Shown: one piece after another, positions 25,254 through 28,792 of the stretch
Position numbering within the stretch: the first letter of the stretch is position 1
Layout: each line of letters starts with the position of its first letter
NCBI GenBank assembly: GCA_910587895.1
Contig: CAJUOE010000207.1
Coordinates: forward strand, 1-28,792
Direction of reading: 5' to 3'
Length of the DNA: 28,792 nucleotides
Source: an uncultured Lachnospiraceae bacterium
Lineage (GTDB): Bacteria > Bacillota > Clostridia > Lachnospirales > Lachnospiraceae
Made by a program: the position numbers and the translations under genes
Notes under the pieces: generated by a model
The model's input: the letters and a program-made list of their open reading frames with translations, nothing else
The model's database searches: none
Told to the model about the DNA's origin: nothing

Positions 25254-25739
25254 TCATATTCCATCCATCTCCCTTTTCTCATAAAATACTAAAGTAAGCC
25301 TATCGTTAATAGCCTTTGTCTCGCCTGTCTGCCGATACCCCATTTTCTCATACAAATGACAGTTTTTGGGTTCCTGCAAAATTGTGTCCAATTCCCAATT
25401 TCCGTCCCCATGTATTTCTTCACATAACCGGATGGCCTTTTGTGCAATGCCTTTCCCTTGAAATTCCGGCAATATAAATATGGGGGAAATTCTCTTGTTT
25501 TTTCCGTTTTCCTTTTCGTCAATAATGCGGATGGCTCCGACTTTTTGTTCTCCAATACAGATGAAATAATAAAACGTAAAGTCCTGTTTCAAGCGCGCTT
25601 CTACTTTATCCATGTTTTCATTTGCCGGGCTGGTGTCAAAATCCTGATATTTCTCTAATAATTCTTTAAAGGTTTCGACCTGCATAGCGTGCAATTCTTT
25701 TGCATCGTCAACATTCGCCCTTAATAATGTTACTCCCAT
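25254..25739 (-). CDS. GNAT-family N-acetyltransferase
   Basis: A 161-residue acetyl-CoA dependent transferase. The acetyl-CoA binding motif is visible in FILPEFQGKGIAQKAIRLCEE (Q-x-x-G-x-G/A), with HLYEKMGYRQTGE near the C-terminus. The substrate is unknown. ATG 25739 has GGAGG 6 bases upstream; an in-frame TTG at 25745 is unlikely. It follows the toxin-like gene by 67 bases on the same strand and may be read with it. Confidence 0.88.
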   Translation of the reverse strand: MGVTLLRANVDDAKELHAMQVETFKELLEKYQDFDTSPANENMDKVEARLKQDFTFYYFICIGEQKVGAIRIIDEKENGKNKRISPIFILPEFQGKGIAQKAIRLCEEIHGDGNWELDTILQEPKNCHLYEKMGYRQTGETKAINDRLTLVFYEKREMDGI

Positions 25740-25806
25740 ATGCAACCTCCGTCTGAAACCAAATCAATCCTTAAGCCCATTTATATGTCATGGAATATGT
25801 TTCAAC

Positions 25807-26400
25807 TTAATTCAAATTTTTCCTCTTCATCTTATCTATATTTGTTAATGCCTGAATATCTGCCAAAATCCAATCCTTACATTCATCATAATATATCTGC
25901 TCTTTTCGTTTCTTAAATATTCTAAAAGGCTTGTTTCCCGAGTTATCATATATATGGCATATATCACAAATTTTCACCAAATCTTTTACCAACATTAATG
26001 CCCTGTCATATCTTGCAATAATCTTTTCTTCTGGAACATCATGTCCACCAGATGCCACCCTTGACCTCACACGCCAAATATTAATGACCGGATCTGCCGT
26101 AAGAATATAATAACATCGAATAAAATATCCCCTGTCTTTCGCTCTCTCAAGCAACCTTAAATTTCGCTCTGTTGACAGCACTGTTTCAAAACAAAACTCT
26201 GTCATTTGTTCTATATGCTTTTCCCGTTGTTTCTCAGCTAATTCTGCTGCTTCTAAATCATCACACTGTAAATTTTTCTTTATCTCATCAGCATTAATAT
26301 AATCTATTGGCGGTTTTAGCAATTCCGTAAATGTACTCTTTCCCGAACCATTTGGTCCCGCAAATACAATTACTTCAGGCTTTCGGTGCAATTCGTTCAC
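25807..26400 (-). CDS. Zeta-toxin/COG4185-like P-loop kinase
   Basis: A P-loop protein of about 197 residues in the zeta-toxin-like group. Walker A is FAGPNGSGKST; YINADEI and FETVLSTE are the positions where zeta toxins hold the Asp and the substrate-binding Glu-Thr; RVRSRVASGGHDVPEEKIIARYDRA is a strong signature of COG4185. Zeta toxins phosphorylate UDP-N-acetylglucosamine and block cell-wall synthesis; whether this protein does so is not proven. The frame is open to TTG 26430, but GTG 26400 follows AAAGGA with an 8-base spacer and is preferred. It overlaps the small upstream gene by 26 bases, as in a toxin-antitoxin pair. Confidence 0.8.
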   Translation of the reverse strand: MNELHRKPEVIVFAGPNGSGKSTFTELLKPPIDYINADEIKKNLQCDDLEAAELAEKQREKHIEQMTEFCFETVLSTERNLRLLERAKDRGYFIRCYYILTADPVINIWRVRSRVASGGHDVPEEKIIARYDRALMLVKDLVKICDICHIYDNSGNKPFRIFKKRKEQIYYDECKDWILADIQALTNIDKMKRKNLN

Positions 26401-26596
26401 TATAACGTTCCTTTCGCATTCTTTTACCAATCTCTACTCTTGTTCCATCATTATTTTCATGATATATCGTTTGTGTTTCCCTGTCATATACAACTATGGG
26501 AACATCTAATGCTTTTTTCTTCTCCAGTTCAATTCTTACCGCTGCATTTGCCCGCTTTACAACAACATCATCAGAAATATATTCCTCACGTCTCAT
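26375..26596 (-). CDS. Small putative antitoxin paired with the zeta-like kinase
   Basis: A 73-residue charged protein starting MRREEYISDDVVVKRANAAVRIELEKKKALDVPIVVYD, then an ExxTIYHENNDGTRVEIG beta-hairpin part. I do not recognise a named antitoxin family with certainty. Its size, first position and overlap with the zeta-like kinase gene fit an antitoxin role. ATG 26596 is preceded by AGGTGATGG. Its promoter is the second copy of the repeated module. Confidence 0.7.
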   Translation of the reverse strand: MRREEYISDDVVVKRANAAVRIELEKKKALDVPIVVYDRETQTIYHENNDGTRVEIGKRMRKERYSERIAPKA

Positions 26597-26639
26597 TTTC
26601 CATCACCTCTATTCATTTTTACATATTTTATCATATTAC

Positions 26640-26690
26640 CAAATATATTCCTACTATAACAATTTCTCCTGCCATTTCAAGCAGGAAAAT
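26640..26690 (-). promoter_or_regulatory. Antitoxin-gene promoter, second copy of the repeated module
   Basis: Minus strand: TTGAAA (26675-26680), 16-base spacer, TATAGT (26653-26658). The same hairpin arms CCTGC and GCAGG enclose the -35. It matches 25167-25217 at most positions, the main differences being in the spacer. Confidence 0.7.
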
Positions 26691-27130
26691 CACATTTCAA
26701 GCCACTGGATAAACGCTGTCTTATCCGTACTGTTGTATCCGTTTTTTTGATAGAAATCAAGCGTTTCCTTTTTCCGGCTTCCCGTCAGCAACATCATCTT
26801 ATAACAGTTACACTGCTGCGCGATATGCCTTGCATATTCCAGACATTCCGATGCCAGTCCCCGTCCTCTGAAATCAGTATGAGTAACCACGTTTTCCACA
26901 AAAGCATAGGGACGTACATTTCTTGTCAAATTAGGAATAATCACACATACGCAGGAAGAGGCAATTCTGCCGTCAACCTCATTCACAATCAGGTGATGGT
27001 TGTCATCTTCCAAAATCTGTTTCCATGTATTTGCCAGATGAACTGACTGCTCCGGGATCGTTTCCTCATGCAGGCATAAATACAGTTCTAATATTTCCGT
27101 TAAATCTTCTGCATTTGCTTCGCGTACCAT
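26690..27130 (-). CDS. GNAT-family N-acetyltransferase
   Basis: A 146-residue acetyltransferase. It begins MVREANAEDLTEILELYLCLHEE; the acetyl-CoA site is VVTHTDFRGRGLASECLEYA (R-G-x-G-L/A), and the C-terminal block reads TLDFYQKNGYNSTDKTAFI. The family includes enzymes acting on small amines, peptides or ribosomal proteins; the substrate is unknown. ATG 27130 follows GGGAGG with a 4-base spacer. It has its own promoter upstream. Confidence 0.9.
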   Translation of the reverse strand: MVREANAEDLTEILELYLCLHEETIPEQSVHLANTWKQILEDDNHHLIVNEVDGRIASSCVCVIIPNLTRNVRPYAFVENVVTHTDFRGRGLASECLEYARHIAQQCNCYKMMLLTGSRKKETLDFYQKNGYNSTDKTAFIQWLEM

Positions 27131-27185
27131 GATTCCTCCCTATCATACGAAATTGTATGTATTCGCTTACGTTTGAGTCATTTCT

Positions 27186-27213
27186 ATTATAGCAGATCCT
27201 TCAATCATTTCAA
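27186..27213 (-). promoter_or_regulatory. Promoter of the GNAT gene, related to the repeated module
   Basis: Minus strand: TTGAAA (27208-27213), 16-base spacer, TATAAT (27186-27191). The hexamers, spacer length and parts of the spacer agree with the aroD and antitoxin promoters, but the flanking hairpin arms are missing. Confidence 0.7.
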
Positions 27214-27273
27214 GTTCTCAGGACACCTTTCCATTTGCCACAGTGACCCAGAATATGACTATCACAGCTAATT

Positions 27274-28646
27274 CTAACATCCATCAATCAAAACCGTCTT
27301 TCCACAAAAAGCAAATCCATATTTATGGATCTTTTCTTTTGGCATTCCTTTCTCTACAAGACCTGTTTCATACTTCATAGTTTCGATCTGCTGCAATGCT
27401 GCTTTTACCGTATCCTGCAAATCCCTTTCTTCATCTCTGTCCTGCACCTTAAATTCCAATATTATTGCATCATCCTCTGCCTGCCTCGGCTCTAACACCA
27501 CATCATACCTGCCAAAACCGCTTTCCCTGTTGGAGGTCAATATATAACGATCGTTTAAATCCACCATCATTCCAAGAACAAATCCATGATAAAACCGTTC
27601 CGGTTCTTCTTCTGATGGTTTTTTTCCTAACGGGTATCGCCCGCATGAAAATTCGCTCTGCGAATGGCGGGCGAGCAGGCAATCAATCTGCTCCTCAGAT
27701 TGGTTACAATAATCAAAATAGCTAAATGTTGCCAAAGCAACCTTATTCATAAAGTAATTCATTGCCTTTATGTCATTTTTTAACAAACCCTTGATAAAAT
27801 CATTGTACTCTTCTTTATATCTGCCAAACCAGCCTCGTACCATATTTTCAAACATGACTTTAACTTCCCTGTTCGTCAAGACCAGCCTATAATCCCAGCC
27901 TCCTGTATGCTCCACGTATTCCACTCCTAACACCCTTAAATATCCGCTGGCAAGCAGCAGGCTCCAAACTGCATTTTCATTATCTGACAACTGGTTGTAA
28001 ACGATCTGCTCGTCAATTTCCATCTGCAAGCACCCACCTTGCAACAATTTCTCAAAATCCTGTTTCGTACTTTTGCCGCCTTCCCGGAGTAATTTTCCTA
28101 TAAGGCTGTTTGAGCTCGTATTCGCCCAATAGGCTCCCAATTTTTTTTATCCAGATAATTGATAATGGACCATGGATTATAGATATCTGTCCTGTTTCCA
28201 AAAGCAAATCCGTCATACCATCGTTTCACCTCCACTTTTCGATCAGACAGGCCATATTCATCCAGAGCAGAAAACACTTCCTGCTCCGTAAACCCAAAAC
28301 ATTCCGCGTATTTCTCAGATGTGGTCGTCACTACTTCCAGATGATTCAGGTCAGAGAAAATTGATTCCTTGCTCACTCTTGTTACACCCGTCATAATTGC
28401 ACGTTCCAAATATGGATTTGTCTTAAAAGCTGCATTGAACATACTCCTGATAAACGAAACCAGTTCATCCCAAAATCCATGAATATACGCTTCCTGCATA
28501 GGGGTATCATATTCATCCAACAAGATAATAACTTTTTTTCCATAATACTGAGAAAGGAATTTTGACATTCTATGGATTGCCATAGTAACGGAAACTTCTG
28601 GCATATCCATACAAACACTGCGATAATACGTCTGGTAGTGTAAATA
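27274..28646 (-). pseudogene. AAA-ATPase-like/PD-(D/E)XK protein, frameshifted and 5'-truncated
   Basis: Two adjacent frames together match one protein of the AAA-ATPase-like (PF09820) plus PDDEXK_9 family, which is abundant in gut Clostridia and Bacteroidetes. The upstream frame (to 28098) carries KKVIILLDEYDTPMQEAY (Walker B), the arginine-rich ERAIMTGVTRVSKES and KRWYDGFAFG, IYNPWSIINYLD. The downstream frame (27274-28140) continues with GAYWANTSSNSLIGKL and ends in a nuclease fold with GFGRYDVVLEP and ILEFKVQD. The shift lies in an A8 run (28141-28148): nine or six A would join them. The N-terminal Walker A region of about 150-200 residues is missing. The minus-strand frame stays open upstream of 28610, but the similarity seems to end near 28646. 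Function is unsettled. Confidence 0.8.
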
Positions 28647-28665
28647 AGTTTGTGTTTTTGGAAAT

Positions 28666-28792
28666 AAATGGCTCCTTTTTGGTAAGAATTAGGATATGCA
28701 AATTATTTTAGCAAGGATATTACTTCCGGAAGACTATGGAATTATAGCTATTGTGACTATATTTTTATTAATATCAGATGTTTTTATAAAAA
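28666..28792 (+). pseudogene. Remnant of a polysaccharide flippase gene (partial)
   Basis: From ATG 28696 the plus strand encodes MQIILARILLPEDYGIIAIV and a further hydrophobic segment, and continues past the window. LARxLxPEDYGxxAxVTIF is the hallmark of the first membrane segments of MOP-family oligosaccharide flippases (Wzx/RfbX). Intact members have about 20-30 residues before this point. Here the same frame upstream has a TAG stop at 28690-28692 after residues resembling a decayed K-W-x-L-F-x-K leader, and there is no clear ribosome site. It may be a 5'-damaged gene. The rest lies outside the window, so loss of function is only probable. Confidence 0.6.

Noticed and set aside
27274..28610. 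New defence system in the ATPase/nuclease frames
   Set aside because: The domain pair is a known, widespread family and this copy is broken by a frameshift and truncation, so it is not an intact system.

Overview
The window looks like a piece of a low-to-mid GC Firmicutes chromosome, most likely a gut Lachnospiraceae (Clostridia). The basis is the gene order nusB-xseA-xseB-ispA-dxs-tlyA-nadK-argR-recN-spoIVB, sporulation gene included, plus strong GGAGG ribosome sites and close similarity in style to Lachnospiraceae proteins. I cannot name the genus. Almost every gene is on the minus strand, so transcription runs from high to low coordinates.

Left accessory region (1-7400). A large serine recombinase (68-1639) has lost its catalytic N-terminus. 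Next to it are an XRE-type regulator with an internal stop (1636-1836) and a DUF3796-like membrane protein frameshifted at its second codon (1861-2365). The promoter and operator-like repeats of that pair (2384-2471) still look intact. This is a decayed mobile-element remnant. Beside it lies an apparently intact five-gene cassette: ABC ATPase, two permeases, sensor kinase and response regulator (2675-7211). It resembles peptide-sensing or peptide-resistance exporters.

Core region (7400-25200). A cluster of nested hairpins (7418-7572) closes the spoIVB end. spo0A, which normally follows spoIVB, is not where expected; the accessory block occupies its place. Upstream come recN, argR, nadK, tlyA, dxs, ispA, xseB, xseA and nusB, several overlapping by 4-8 bases as in a translationally coupled operon. 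A terminator separates nusB from an Asp23-family gene. Next is a probable operon of a conserved small protein, an RluF-type pseudouridine synthase, ligA and metA. The MetA carries Glu111, which predicts acetyl-CoA rather than succinyl-CoA use. Then come an SH3-domain surface protein, a tRNA-Arg(CCG) and the shikimate genes aroK and aroD.

Right accessory region (25250-28792). It holds two GNAT acetyltransferases, a toxin-antitoxin-like pair with a zeta/COG4185 P-loop kinase, a broken AAA-ATPase/PD-(D/E)XK gene (frameshift in an A8 run, 5' end missing) and, on the plus strand at the edge, a decayed fragment of a polysaccharide flippase. Three promoters of closely similar sequence and identical 16-base spacing precede aroD, the antitoxin and one GNAT gene; two of them lie in a shared 51-base repeat.

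I found no CRISPR array, rRNA, intact insertion sequence or clear new defence system. The most interesting items are the layered decay of the left element with its preserved control region, the displaced spo0A, the nested hairpin cluster, and the repeated promoter module.
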